A DNA stretch of 58,978 bases from an uncultured Clostridia bacterium. Lineage in GTDB: Bacteria > Bacillota > Clostridia > Lachnospirales > CAG-274. The position numbers were made by a program, and so were the translations under genes. Shown here one piece after another: positions 33,955 through 43,073 of this stretch. The stretch's first letter is position 1, and the number at the start of each line of letters is the position of its first letter. The stretch covers positions 1-58,978 of the forward strand of contig CALWOZ010000011.1 of NCBI GenBank assembly GCA_944383305.1, given 5' to 3'. The notes beneath the pieces are model-generated. The model saw only the letters and a program-made list of their open reading frames with translations, had not been told where the DNA came from and did no database searches.

Positions 33955-36606
33955 ATGATAATAGATAAATTTCATATAAGTTTATTTAATATTTTAGATG
34001 AACTTATATATATATACGATTATAAAACTAAGGAAGTGCTTTTTTTAAACAACAAAGCAAAAAGTGTACTAGAAATAAGTAATAATATTCCATTAAAAAA
34101 CGATATATTAAATAATAAATTTTTTAAAAATAAAATAACATTAAACTCAGAATTACACGATGAACCTAAAATTATTGAATATAAAAACTTTAATTATAGC
34201 ATAAATAAGAGTGCTGCAATATATAATGATAAGAGTGTTGTATTATGTGTATGCAATGAACTTAAAGAAAGTGAACCTGAAAAAGATAAAAAATATTTAG
34301 AAATGAAAGATATTTTAATAAATAGTGTATCTATATTAAGTAAAGATGATGAACTTTTTAAAGTTATGTATGAAATATTAGAAATGCTAGGGTTATATTA
34401 TAATGCAGATAAGTGTTATATTAACGAACGTGTAACTAATAATGAAAACAATATTTATTGTTATGAGTGGAACAGAGTAAAAACTGAAGATACTATATGT
34501 GATGAACTTACTAGCGATTTAGAAATATGTAAATGGGCAGAAATTTTAGAAGAAGAGGAAATTTTATTAATTGAAGATATATCTTGTATAAAAGATAAAT
34601 GGCCTGAAAAATATAAAGAATTAAAAAGTAATAAAGTTAATAATTTAGCTGTAGCTATATTAAAATTTTTAGAAAAACCAGCTGGATTTATATGTATTGA
34701 AAATATAGAAGAACATAAACAAGATATTGTTTTATTAAAATCTCTTATATATTTTATACTAAATGAATTTAAAAGAAGACAAATATCTAAAAAGCTTACA
34801 TTTATGAGTTTTCACGATTCCTTTACAGGTCTTAATAATAGAAATAAGTACTTAAATTATATTGAAAATATAAAATATAGTAAATTAAAATCTATTGGTA
34901 TTGCATTTATAGATATAAATGGACTTAAAAATATTAATGATACTCAAGGACACGAATTTGGAGATCGTGCTATAAAAGAGGTTAGTAATTCTTTAAAAAA
35001 ATACTTTAGAAAAGAAGACAGCTATCGAATAGGAGGAGATGAATTTGTTATAATATCAGAAAATATAACAAAAGAAACCTTTATTCAAAAAATTAATTCT
35101 ATAAATAGATATTTTTTAGATTTAATGGAATATAGTATATCCATAGGTTATTTATGGAGGAATAAAAACATAAATATTAATGAGCTAACTCATAAGGCCG
35201 ATGAATATATGTATCAAGCTAAAAGAACATATTATGACTATATTGAAAAGAGCAATATTGAAATATTTTCTGCTATGGCAACAGAGACAGAAGATGACTT
35301 TGATAAAATAAGAATAACATTAGGATATGATACAGAATTAGATTTTAGTACAGACAATTTTACTTTAAAATCTAAACAAGATATATTTAATTTTAAAGTA
35401 AAAAAACTTATTAATAATAGTGAAAATTCATTTATAATGGTTATGTTAGATATTAATAACTTTAAGGCTATAAATGAAATGTATGGATTTGACGAAGGTA
35501 ATAAAGTACTAATGGAAATAAATCATATTATAAATAAATTTATTTTTGGAAAAGGAATTTGCTGTCATTCTTATTCAGATGTTTATTATTTTTGTTGTGA
35601 ATCTGAAAACGACGAAGAAACACTAAAAATTCTATATGATATAAATAATGAAATAAATGAAACTATATTAAATATAAAAATTGTTTTATCTTATGGTATA
35701 TATAGAATTAATGATAAATTAACAGGAATAGATGAAATAATAGAATGTGTAAGTTATGCCCATAAAATATCCAAAAGAGATGTAACTAGAAATATTACAT
35801 TTTATGATGAAACATTAAAATTTAATATGTTAAATGAAAAACAAATAGAAAATGATATGGATGAAGCCCTTATAAATGAAGATTTTAAATTATACTTACA
35901 ACCTAAATATAATATACATACCAATGAAATAAATGGTGCAGAAGCTTTGGTTAGATGGGAACACCCTAAAAAAGGCTTAATGTTTCCTAATAAATTTATA
36001 CCTATATTTGAAAAAAATGGTTTTATAATAAAGCTAGATATGTATATGTTAGAGCAAGTTTGTAAATTTATAAAATATAATGAAAAAAAGGGAAGAAAAA
36101 CCTTTCCTATATCTGTTAATATATCTAAATTTAATTTTAGACGAAAAGACTTAAAAGATAATATAATGGAAATAATTAATAAATATAAGGTAAACCCTAA
36201 ACTTATTGAATTAGAAATAACTGAAAGCTTAATAGCAGAAGAACCAGAAGAAATAATAAAAATGATAAATGATTTTAAAAATGAAAATGTCAGTATATCT
36301 ATGGATGATTTTGGAACAGGATATTCTTCTTTAAATATGCTACAAAGTTTACCAGTTGACATATTAAAAATTGACTGTGGATTTTTTAGAGATTTTGAAA
36401 AATCAAAAAAAGGTGCAACTATTATTAAATATATCGTTGCTTTGGCTAAAGAGTTATCTTTAGAGGTTGTAGCAGAGGGAGTCGAAACTAAAGAAGAAGT
36501 TGAATATTTAAGAGAGATTGATTGTACTAATGTACAAGGATATTATTTTTGTAAACCTATAACATTAGAAGAATTCGAAAAACGTGCTTTTTCAAATAAT
36601 GAATAA
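33955..36606 (+). CDS. GAF-GGDEF-(degenerate GGDEF)-EAL cyclic di-GMP enzyme
   Basis: This 883-aa cytosolic protein has a PAS-like start (about 1-95), a GAF-like region (about 115-275), and a GGDEF domain with intact IGGDEF (360-364) and DSFTGLNNRNKYL. A second GGDEF fold follows, in which the signature is lost (HSYSDVYYFC instead of GGDEF). Then comes an EAL domain (about 640-875) with EALVRW (663-665), SVNISKFNF, ELEITES, DDFGTGYSSL, DILKIDCGFF and EGVETKEEV, all catalytic residues present. It should break down, and possibly also make, cyclic di-GMP. RKED lies four, not five, residues before GGDEF, so the I-site is doubtful. A pilin gene follows. Confidence 0.9.
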   Translation: MIIDKFHISLFNILDELIYIYDYKTKEVLFLNNKAKSVLEISNNIPLKNDILNNKFFKNKITLNSELHDEPKIIEYKNFNYSINKSAAIYNDKSVVLCVCNELKESEPEKDKKYLEMKDILINSVSILSKDDELFKVMYEILEMLGLYYNADKCYINERVTNNENNIYCYEWNRVKTEDTICDELTSDLEICKWAEILEEEEILLIEDISCIKDKWPEKYKELKSNKVNNLAVAILKFLEKPAGFICIENIEEHKQDIVLLKSLIYFILNEFKRRQISKKLTFMSFHDSFTGLNNRNKYLNYIENIKYSKLKSIGIAFIDINGLKNINDTQGHEFGDRAIKEVSNSLKKYFRKEDSYRIGGDEFVIISENITKETFIQKINSINRYFLDLMEYSISIGYLWRNKNININELTHKADEYMYQAKRTYYDYIEKSNIEIFSAMATETEDDFDKIRITLGYDTELDFSTDNFTLKSKQDIFNFKVKKLINNSENSFIMVMLDINNFKAINEMYGFDEGNKVLMEINHIINKFIFGKGICCHSYSDVYYFCCESENDEETLKILYDINNEINETILNIKIVLSYGIYRINDKLTGIDEIIECVSYAHKISKRDVTRNITFYDETLKFNMLNEKQIENDMDEALINEDFKLYLQPKYNIHTNEINGAEALVRWEHPKKGLMFPNKFIPIFEKNGFIIKLDMYMLEQVCKFIKYNEKKGRKTFPISVNISKFNFRRKDLKDNIMEIINKYKVNPKLIELEITESLIAEEPEEIIKMINDFKNENVSISMDDFGTGYSSLNMLQSLPVDILKIDCGFFRDFEKSKKGATIIKYIVALAKELSLEVVAEGVETKEEVEYLREIDCTNVQGYYFCKPITLEEFEKRAFSNNE

Positions 36607-36609
36607 CAC

Positions 36610-36638
36610 TTGACAATTTTAAAAAAAAATAATAATAT
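36610..36638 (+). promoter_or_regulatory. Promoter of the pilin gene
   Basis: TTGACA (36610-36615), 17 bp of mostly A, TAATAT (36633-36638). The start would be near 36645, giving a 30-nt leader with GGAGGA. Confidence 0.65.
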
Positions 36639-36674
36639 ATTATATATGAAAATAGAATTTTTTGGAGGATTAAG

Positions 36675-37076
36675 ATGATTAATAAATTTAAAAATAAGTT
36701 TAAAGATAAAAAGGGGTTTACTTTAGTAGAGGTTATAGTTGTTATGACTATTATAGTTACACTTATAGCTATAGTTGGACCTAATACTATTGGTTATATT
36801 AATTCTGCTAGAACTACATCTAATAAGGCTACTGCAAGGTCTGTATATATAGCTAGTATGCAAGTTGCAGCAGATGCTGCTATGAAAAATGTTCAATTAG
36901 CAACTGAACAAGATGTTAAAAATGCTATTATCTCAGCTAATTTATTACAAGGAGATGCTGAAGCTATTTTAAAAGATACAACTATTAGTTATGACTCTAA
37001 AAATTATATTATAAATTCTGTTACATATCTTGGTGAAAAATATCCAGAAGATGGAGAAGCTCAACCAACTACATAA
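36675..37076 (+). CDS. Type IV pilin-like protein
   Basis: This 133-aa prepilin has a basic leader and the class III signal KKG|FTLVEVIVVMTIIVTLIA, with Gly before the cleavage site, Phe+1 and Glu+5. A long N-terminal hydrophobic helix follows (SARTTSNKATARSVYIASMQVAAD). The C-terminal globular part is short (about 80 residues) and has no Cys pair. No prepilin peptidase, ATPase or platform gene is in the window, so it depends on an assembly system elsewhere. It has its own promoter. Confidence 0.88.
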   Translation: MINKFKNKFKDKKGFTLVEVIVVMTIIVTLIAIVGPNTIGYINSARTTSNKATARSVYIASMQVAADAAMKNVQLATEQDVKNAIISANLLQGDAEAILKDTTISYDSKNYIINSVTYLGEKYPEDGEAQPTT

Positions 37077-37095
37077 AATATAAGGAGGAGATTTT

Positions 37096-37281
37096 ATGGG
37101 AATGATAGAAAGTATTGCTGCAACGTCTACAAATATTAGTATGCTTAATGTTGCACAGGAAGTTTCAATTTCTGTTTTAAAAAATGCTATGGAGCAAAGT
37201 GAAGCTAATATTATGAAAATTATGGAGATGCCTACTTTAACTCCAGCTCCTAGTGGAACAACAGTAGATTATACTATATAA
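37096..37281 (+). CDS. YjfB-like putative motility protein
   Basis: This 61-aa protein has the pattern IESIAATSTNISMLNVAQEVSISVLKNAMEQSEANIMKIM, typical of the YjfB family. That family is named for a SigD-controlled Bacillus subtilis protein of unknown role. Most of it is one amphipathic helix, as in flagellin termini. AAGGAGGAG lies 7 bp upstream. It follows the pilin gene by 19 bp and is probably cotranscribed. Confidence 0.75.
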   Translation: MGMIESIAATSTNISMLNVAQEVSISVLKNAMEQSEANIMKIMEMPTLTPAPSGTTVDYTI

Positions 37282-37375
37282 ATAAATTTATTTTAATATC
37301 TTGTATTAATTAGTTTTAAAAACACGTTTATAAATTTTATCTCAAAAAATAAAGTCATAGCTAATTGTATTAAAT

Positions 37376-37419
37376 AAAAACTCTTAATAAAAATCATATG
37401 ATTTTTATTAAGAGTTTTT
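37376..37419. terminator. Perfect 44-bp palindrome acting as terminator
   Basis: 37376-37397 is the exact reverse complement of 37398-37419 (AAAAACTCTTAATAAAAATC...). It has a low-GC stem with terminal A5/T5 tracts. It separates the pilin pair from prmA. Confidence 0.65.
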
Positions 37420-37510
37420 AATATAGAAATTATATTTTTATTAAGTAATAATTGTTTTAAATATAAAAATATGATATAATACATTGAAAAAGCCTTTGGA
37501 GGAAATATAA

Positions 37511-38494
37511 ATGGAATGGATAGAAGCTAAAATATATACAACAAGAGAAGGTATAGAGCCAGTTAGTGCTTTATTATTAGAAACAGGTATAACAGGTATA
37601 CAAGTAGAAGATGATGACGAATTAAAAGAGTATCTTGAAGAAAGTTCTATGTATTGGGATTATGTAGATGAAGAACTTTTAAATAAAGAAAAAGAAGAAA
37701 CAAAATTAAAAATATATGTAAGTGATAATCATTATGGTAATGAAATTTTATTAAATGTAAAAGAAGCTATTAAAAGATTAAAATCTATGGAAAATGAAAT
37801 AGGATTAGATTTAGGAAGATTAGAAATAGAAACTACTTCTAATTTAGATGATGAAGAATGGCTTAATAAATGGAAAGAATTTTATAAACCATTTACATTA
37901 GGTGAAAAAATACTTATAAAACCAGTTTGGGAAGAAATAGAAAATAAAGAAAATAGAGTTATATTTAATATTAATCCAGGTCACGTTTTTGGAACAGGGC
38001 TTCATCAAACAACCCAACTTTGTATAACAAGTCTTGAAAAATATGTTAATAATGAAAGTGTAGTTTTAGACCTTGGTTGTGGAAGTGGGATATTATCTAT
38101 AATTTCTCTTTTGTTAGGTGCTAAAAGTGCTTTTGCCGTTGATATAGATGAAAATGCAGTAAAAGTAGCATATGAAAATGCTAGTTTAAATGGAATAGGT
38201 AAGGATAAATATTATGTTAAATCTGGTAATGTAGTTACTGATGAAAATTTAAAAGAAGAAATAGGATATAAAAAATATGATATTGTATTAGCAAATATTA
38301 TAGCAGATGTTATATGTTTTATTTCTCCAGTTGTTCCTAGCCAATTAAAAGATGATGGTGTTTTTATTGCTAGTGGGATTATAAAAGATAGATTAGAAGA
38401 TGTGTATAATGCTTTAAATGAAAGTGGGCTTGAGGTAATAGATACAATAACAAAAGATGAATGGGTATGTGTTATTTCTAAAATAAAAAAATAA
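37511..38494 (+). CDS. prmA: Ribosomal protein L11 methyltransferase
   Basis: This 327-aa SAM-dependent enzyme trimethylates L11. An N-terminal substrate domain begins MEWIEAKIYTTREGIEPVSALL. The catalytic domain has NPGHVFGTGLHQTTQLC, VLDLGCGSGILSI (SAM motif I), VDIDENAVKVAYENA, and the NIIADVI motif. It is slightly longer than the usual 295-315 aa, from an insert near residue 60-75 (LNKEKEETKLK). GGAGGAAAT precedes the start. It begins the four-gene unit prmA-rsmE-desulfurase-thiI. Confidence 0.95.
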   Translation: MEWIEAKIYTTREGIEPVSALLLETGITGIQVEDDDELKEYLEESSMYWDYVDEELLNKEKEETKLKIYVSDNHYGNEILLNVKEAIKRLKSMENEIGLDLGRLEIETTSNLDDEEWLNKWKEFYKPFTLGEKILIKPVWEEIENKENRVIFNINPGHVFGTGLHQTTQLCITSLEKYVNNESVVLDLGCGSGILSIISLLLGAKSAFAVDIDENAVKVAYENASLNGIGKDKYYVKSGNVVTDENLKEEIGYKKYDIVLANIIADVICFISPVVPSQLKDDGVFIASGIIKDRLEDVYNALNESGLEVIDTITKDEWVCVISKIKK

Positions 38495-38512
38495 TATAGA
38501 AAGAGTGAATAT

Positions 38513-39241
38513 ATGGCTAAATTTTTTGTTTCTAACAATTTAATTAAAGATGATAGAGTTTTTATAGATGGAGAAAATGTAAATCATATTATAAATTCAC
38601 TTCGTTGCAAAATAGGTGAAGAAATAGAAATATCCACTGGAGATGGATTTGACTATTTATGTAAAATAGAAGAAATATCTAAAGATTTAGTTATAGCAAA
38701 AATAATAGACTGTTTTGGCAATGAAAGTGAGCCTAATGTAAAAATAACTCTTTATCAAGGGCTACCAAAAGCCGAAAAAATGGAGCTTATTATACAAAAG
38801 TGTATAGAACTTGGTATAGATGAAATTGTGCCTATTAATACAGATAGAACTATTGTTAAACTTGCTGGTAAGGAAGAGAAAAAATTAGCTAGATGGAACA
38901 AAATAGCAGAAGCTGCAGCTAAACAGTCCAGAAGAGGCAAAGTGCCAAAAGTAAGGTCAGTAATTAATTTTTCACAGGCTATACAACAAGCTAGCCAAAA
39001 TAATCTAAATATTATACCTTATGAAAAAGAAGAAAAAAATAGCATAAAAAATATTATTAAAGGCTTTGATGGTGAAAGTATAGGTATTTTTATAGGACCA
39101 GAAGGTGGATTTAGTGAAAAAGAAATAGAAATAGCTATAAAAAATAATATTAAACCAATAACTTTGGGCAAAAGAATACTTAGAACAGAAACAGCAGGAT
39201 TTATAACAACAGCTATTTTACTTTATGAATTGGAGGAATAA
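38513..39241 (+). CDS. rsmE: 16S rRNA (uracil1498-N3)-methyltransferase RsmE
   Basis: This 242-aa SPOUT-fold enzyme has an N-terminal PUA-like domain (VNHIINSLRCKIGEEIEI) and a C-terminal knot with GLPKAEKMELIIQKCIELG, RWNKIAEAAAKQSRRGKVP, IGPEGGFSEKEIE and LGKRILRTETAGF. It starts 18 bp after prmA; prmA-rsmE is a conserved pair in Firmicutes. Its last codons overlap an upstream in-frame extension of the next gene. Confidence 0.96.
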   Translation: MAKFFVSNNLIKDDRVFIDGENVNHIINSLRCKIGEEIEISTGDGFDYLCKIEEISKDLVIAKIIDCFGNESEPNVKITLYQGLPKAEKMELIIQKCIELGIDEIVPINTDRTIVKLAGKEEKKLARWNKIAEAAAKQSRRGKVPKVRSVINFSQAIQQASQNNLNIIPYEKEEKNSIKNIIKGFDGESIGIFIGPEGGFSEKEIEIAIKNNIKPITLGKRILRTETAGFITTAILLYELEE

Positions 39242-39242
39242 T

Positions 39243-40379
39243 ATGATTTATTTTGATAATTCGGCAACTACAAAAGTATATGATGAAGTTTTAGAAGAAA
39301 TAGTAGATGCTATGAAAAATAATTTTGCAAATTCTTCATCTTTGCATAGACTAGGGTATGAAACCGAACAAAGAGTGATAAAAGCAAAAAAATATATAGC
39401 AAATATTATAAATGGTAAAGAAGATGAAATATATTTTACATCTGGTGGGACAGAATCTAACAATATTGCTATATTTGGAGTTTGTGATGCTTATAAAAAA
39501 TATGGAAATAAAATAATAACAACTAAAATAGAGCACCCATCAGTATTAAAATGTTTTAATGAATTAGAAAAGCGTGGATTTGAAGTTTGTTATTTAGACG
39601 TAGATACAAAAGGATATATAAATATAGAAGAGCTTACTAATCAAGTAAATGATAATACTATTTTAGTAAGTGTTATGTATGTTAATAATGAAATAGGTAC
39701 TATACAAAATATTGATGAAATTGGGAAAAAAATTAAAGAAAAAAATAAAAATACTATTTTTCATACAGATGCAGTACAAGCCTTTGGAAAATTAAAAATA
39801 AACGTAAAAAATATAGACTTAATGAGTGTAAGTGGACATAAAATACACGCTCAAAAAGGAATAGGATTTTTATATGTTAAAAATGGAATAAGGCTTAATA
39901 ATATAATTTTTGGAGCTGGTCAGCAAAAGGGACTTCGCTCAGGTACAATAAATAACGAAGGGATAATAGGTCTTTATAAAGCTAGTGAAATAGCATATAA
40001 AAATTTAGATGAAAACTTTAACAAGGTTTATAATATAAGAAAAGAAATAATAAGTTTAAAAGATAAAATAGAAAATATGTCTATAAATGGTGATGAAGAA
40101 AAGGGTATACCTTATATATTAAGCCTTAGTTTTAAAGATGTTAAAGGTGAGGTTTTATTACACGCTTTAGAAGATAAAAATATATTTGTATCAACAGGTT
40201 CTGCTTGTGGTTCAAAAGGTAAAAAAGATTTATCTACCATACATTATGTTAATGAAGAAAATGTAGGCTCTACTATAAGAGTGAGTTTTTCATCGGATAA
40301 TACAATAGAACAAGCAAAAGAATTTAATAAAGCTATTTTAGAGATTGTACCTATGCTTAGAATATATAAAAAAAGATAG
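39243..40379 (+). CDS. Cysteine desulfurase (NifS/IscS class, NifZ-like partner of ThiI)
   Basis: This 378-aa PLP enzyme takes sulfur from cysteine. It starts at ATG 39243 with GGAGGA 4 bases upstream; an ATG at 39225 in frame lies inside rsmE. Motifs: IYFDNSATTKVYDEV, FTSGGTESNNIAIFG, HTDAVQAFGK, the PLP lysine in SVSGHKIHAQKGIGFLY, and the catalytic Cys in STGSACGSKGKKD. It lies 9 bp before thiI. In Bacillus such a dedicated desulfurase feeds a ThiI that lacks a rhodanese domain, which is the case here. Confidence 0.93.
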   Translation: MIYFDNSATTKVYDEVLEEIVDAMKNNFANSSSLHRLGYETEQRVIKAKKYIANIINGKEDEIYFTSGGTESNNIAIFGVCDAYKKYGNKIITTKIEHPSVLKCFNELEKRGFEVCYLDVDTKGYINIEELTNQVNDNTILVSVMYVNNEIGTIQNIDEIGKKIKEKNKNTIFHTDAVQAFGKLKINVKNIDLMSVSGHKIHAQKGIGFLYVKNGIRLNNIIFGAGQQKGLRSGTINNEGIIGLYKASEIAYKNLDENFNKVYNIRKEIISLKDKIENMSINGDEEKGIPYILSLSFKDVKGEVLLHALEDKNIFVSTGSACGSKGKKDLSTIHYVNEENVGSTIRVSFSSDNTIEQAKEFNKAILEIVPMLRIYKKR

Positions 40380-40388
40380 GAGAAAGTT

Positions 40389-41570
40389 ATGCAAAATGTT
40401 TTATTAGCTAAATATGGAGAGATTGCTCTTAGAGGTAAAAATAGACATTTAATAGAAAATGCTCTGTTAAAAACTATATCAAAAAATTTAGAAAAAGTAG
40501 GGAAATATTGGGTGTCTAAAGAACAAGGGCGAGTATTAATAGAAAGTAAAGAAGAAAGTGGATTTTTTGATTATGATAAGGTTATACCATTAGTTGTTAA
40601 TATATTAGGAATAACTGCTGTTTGTCCTGCTATTAAATTAGACAATAGTGATATTAATAATATAAGAGAAAAAGCACTTATTCATATGAAAGAACATTGG
40701 AGTGATAAAAACTATACCTTTAAAGTAGAAACAAAACGATCAGACAAACAATATCCTATGGATTCTAGAGAAATATCAACAGATATAGGTGGCTATATTT
40801 TTGATAATATGGACAATATTTCTGTTAATGTTAGAAATCCAGACATAATATTAATGGTAGAAATAAGAAATTATGTATATGTATATAGTAAAATTATAAA
40901 AGGTTTTGGGGGCTTACCAGTTGGGACCTCAGGTAAAGCTACTGTTTTATTATCTGGTGGCATTGATAGTCCAGTATCAGCATTTATGATGGCTAAAAGA
41001 GGGGTTTCTATTGAAGCGGTATATTTTAACAGTCCACCATATACATCAGATAGAGCTAAACAAAAAGTTATAGATTTGGCAGAACAACTATCTACTTTTA
41101 CTGGTGAAATAACACTGTATATAGTACCTTTTACAGAAATTCAGCTAAAAATATATGAAAGTGTCCCACCAGAAAAAATGACCATACTCTTAAAAAGGGC
41201 TATGTTTAAAATAGCTGAAAAAATAGCTATTAAAAATAATTCTCAAGGACTTGTAACTGGAGATAGTATAGGACAAGTGGCTAGCCAAACAATGCAAGCT
41301 ATTGAAACTATTAACTCTGCTGTTAAAGAATTACCAGTTTTTAGACCATTATGTAGTATGGATAAACAAGAAATAATTGATATAGCTAGAAAATTAGGAA
41401 CTTTTGATATATCTATTAGACCTTATGAAGACTGTTGTACAATATTTGTAGCAAAGCACCCAGAAACTAAACCTAAAAAATCTATTATTGAAAATATTGA
41501 AAAAAATATAAAAGATTTAGATATATTAATTGAAAAAGCTTTAAATAATATTGAAACTATAAAATTTTAA
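40389..41570 (+). CDS. thiI: tRNA 4-thiouridine synthase ThiI
   Basis: This 393-aa protein makes s4U8 in tRNA and can supply sulfur for thiamine. An N-terminal ferredoxin-like/THUMP region (about 1-165) is followed by a PP-loop ATP pyrophosphatase with SGGIDSPVSAFMMAKRG (about 186-202) and YEDCCTIFVAKHPETKP (Cys about 360). The C-terminal rhodanese domain of the Escherichia coli enzyme is absent. It depends on the cysteine desulfurase encoded 9 bp upstream. Last gene before a long palindromic terminator. Confidence 0.96.
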   Translation: MQNVLLAKYGEIALRGKNRHLIENALLKTISKNLEKVGKYWVSKEQGRVLIESKEESGFFDYDKVIPLVVNILGITAVCPAIKLDNSDINNIREKALIHMKEHWSDKNYTFKVETKRSDKQYPMDSREISTDIGGYIFDNMDNISVNVRNPDIILMVEIRNYVYVYSKIIKGFGGLPVGTSGKATVLLSGGIDSPVSAFMMAKRGVSIEAVYFNSPPYTSDRAKQKVIDLAEQLSTFTGEITLYIVPFTEIQLKIYESVPPEKMTILLKRAMFKIAEKIAIKNNSQGLVTGDSIGQVASQTMQAIETINSAVKELPVFRPLCSMDKQEIIDIARKLGTFDISIRPYEDCCTIFVAKHPETKPKKSIIENIEKNIKDLDILIEKALNNIETIKF

Positions 41571-41618
41571 TTAAAAAGTTGTATAAAATAAATATTTATT
41601 TTATACAACTTTTTAATT
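41569..41618. terminator. 50-bp perfect palindrome after thiI
   Basis: 41569-41593 is the exact reverse complement of 41594-41618. The last two bases of the thiI stop codon are its first two bases. A5/T5 tracts make it a two-way terminator. Confidence 0.75.
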
Positions 41619-41699
41619 ATGTTTATTATATAAAATTATTAAATATTAAAACTTTTTATATAAGTAAATAATCTATAAGATATAAAGGAGGAAAGATAT

Positions 41700-42176
41700 A
41701 TGATTAATATTTATAATAAACTATCAAATTATTTAATACAAAATCAAGAAAAGTTTTATAGATTATCTTATACTTATGTTAGAAATAAAGACGATGCTTT
41801 AGACGTTGTTCAAAATGCAATGTTAAAAGCATTAGAAAATTATAAAAATATAAGAAATATGGATGCTATTAACACTTGGTTTTATAAAATTTTAGTAAAT
41901 GAAAATTTGTTATATTTAAAGAGAAAGAAAAAAGAAATATGTACATATGATAAAGAGTTAGACTCAGTATATTTTGAAAATTATAATGAAAATATTGATA
42001 TTTATCAAAAACTTAAATTTTTACCAACCGATACTCAAACAATAATTATTTTACACTATTTTGAAGATTTAACATTATTAGAAATATCTAAAATAACTAA
42101 CACTAATATAAATACAGTAAAATCTAGGCTTTATGCTGGATTAAAAAAATTAAAGGTAGAGTTTAAGGAGGAATAA
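41700..42176 (+). CDS. sigV: ECF RNA polymerase sigma factor, SigV-like
   Basis: This 158-aa sigma factor has only regions 2 and 4. Region 2 reads YRLSYTYVRNKDDALDVVQNAMLKALENYKNI and NTWFYKILVNENLLYLKRKK. Region 4 reads LPTDTQTIIILHYFEDLTLLEISKITNTNINTVKSRLYAGLKKLK. The adjacent gene encodes an RsiV-type anti-sigma factor, so this is the SigV of the pair, released when lysozyme or a similar signal triggers RsiV cleavage. AAAGGAGG precedes the start. No clear ECF (AAC/CGTC) promoter stands out upstream. Confidence 0.88.
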   Translation: MINIYNKLSNYLIQNQEKFYRLSYTYVRNKDDALDVVQNAMLKALENYKNIRNMDAINTWFYKILVNENLLYLKRKKKEICTYDKELDSVYFENYNENIDIYQKLKFLPTDTQTIIILHYFEDLTLLEISKITNTNINTVKSRLYAGLKKLKVEFKEE

Positions 42177-42178
42177 TT

Positions 42179-43039
42179 ATGAAAAATTTAAAAAGTGCAA
42201 AAAAGATATATGAAAATATAGAAATACCTAAAGAATTAAATGAGATGACAAATGATATGATAAAAGAAAATAAACCTAAAAATAAATTTACATATATGTA
42301 TAAAATAGTAGCAGGATTATTATTATTTGTATTAATAGGAGTTAATGTTAGCGAAACATTTGCTACTAATTTTTCTAAAATACCACTAATTGGAGAAATT
42401 GTATCTGTTGTATCCATATACGGTAAAAAAATAACTGAAGATAAAACTATAAATATAGAAGCACCAAAAATATCTTCTGAAGACCAAAATGTAGAGGATA
42501 TAGCAGAAAAGATTAATAAAGAGATTGAAAGTATTATAAATAGTTATACACAAGAGGCAGAAAAACATATTGCAGAATATAAAGAGGCATTTATAGCAAC
42601 AGGTGGAACAGAAGAAGAATTTAATCAAAAAAATATAGTAGTTGATGTCTTATATGAAGTGAAATCTCAATCTAAAGACCATTTATCACTTGTTTTAAAT
42701 GCCAATGAAAATTGGGTAAATGCCTATGGAGTATCTTATTTTTATAATATAGATTTAAATACAGGAAACAACATAACTTTAAAAGATTTATTGGGAGATG
42801 ACTATATTAACATTTCTAATGAAAGCATAAAAACTCAAATACAAAAGCAAATAGAAGCTGATGAAAATATATCTTATTTTGGTTATGGAAATGATGATAG
42901 TAATATAGAAGGATTTGAAACAATAACTGATGAAACAAAATTTTATATAAATGAAAAAGGTAATCCAGTTATAGTTTTTGATAAATATGAAATTGCCCCT
43001 GGTTATATGGGTAATGTATCCTTTGAAATAGAAAAATAA
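42179..43039 (+). CDS. rsiV: Anti-sigma factor RsiV-like (DUF4163/DUF3298)
   Basis: This 286-aa single-pass membrane protein has a cytoplasmic sigma-binding region (1-38), a membrane helix (about 41-58, YKIVAGLLLFVLIGVNVSE), a linker, and external DUF4163 and DUF3298 domains (about 100-285). The external part includes VNAYGVSYFYNIDLNTGNNITLKDLLGDDY and the end EIAPGYMGNVSFEI. Length and layout match RsiV of Bacillus subtilis (285 aa), which binds lysozyme directly. It starts 2 bp after the sigma gene. Confidence 0.9.
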   Translation: MKNLKSAKKIYENIEIPKELNEMTNDMIKENKPKNKFTYMYKIVAGLLLFVLIGVNVSETFATNFSKIPLIGEIVSVVSIYGKKITEDKTINIEAPKISSEDQNVEDIAEKINKEIESIINSYTQEAEKHIAEYKEAFIATGGTEEEFNQKNIVVDVLYEVKSQSKDHLSLVLNANENWVNAYGVSYFYNIDLNTGNNITLKDLLGDDYINISNESIKTQIQKQIEADENISYFGYGNDDSNIEGFETITDETKFYINEKGNPVIVFDKYEIAPGYMGNVSFEIEK

Positions 43040-43046
43040 ATTTATA

Positions 43047-43070
43047 AAAAGGCTGTATTTACAGCCTTTT
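43047..43070. terminator. Two-way terminator between rsiV and the SDR gene
   Basis: AAAAGGCTGT (43047-43056) pairs with ACAGCCTTTT (43061-43070) around ATTT, followed by ATTTTAT. It serves the convergent forward and reverse genes. Confidence 0.8.
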
Positions 43071-43073
43071 ATT

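Noticed and set aside
36607-36674. Possible cyclic di-GMP riboswitch before the pilin gene
   Set aside because: The gap is 68 bp and is filled by a promoter and ribosome binding site; neither class I nor II aptamer bases are seen.
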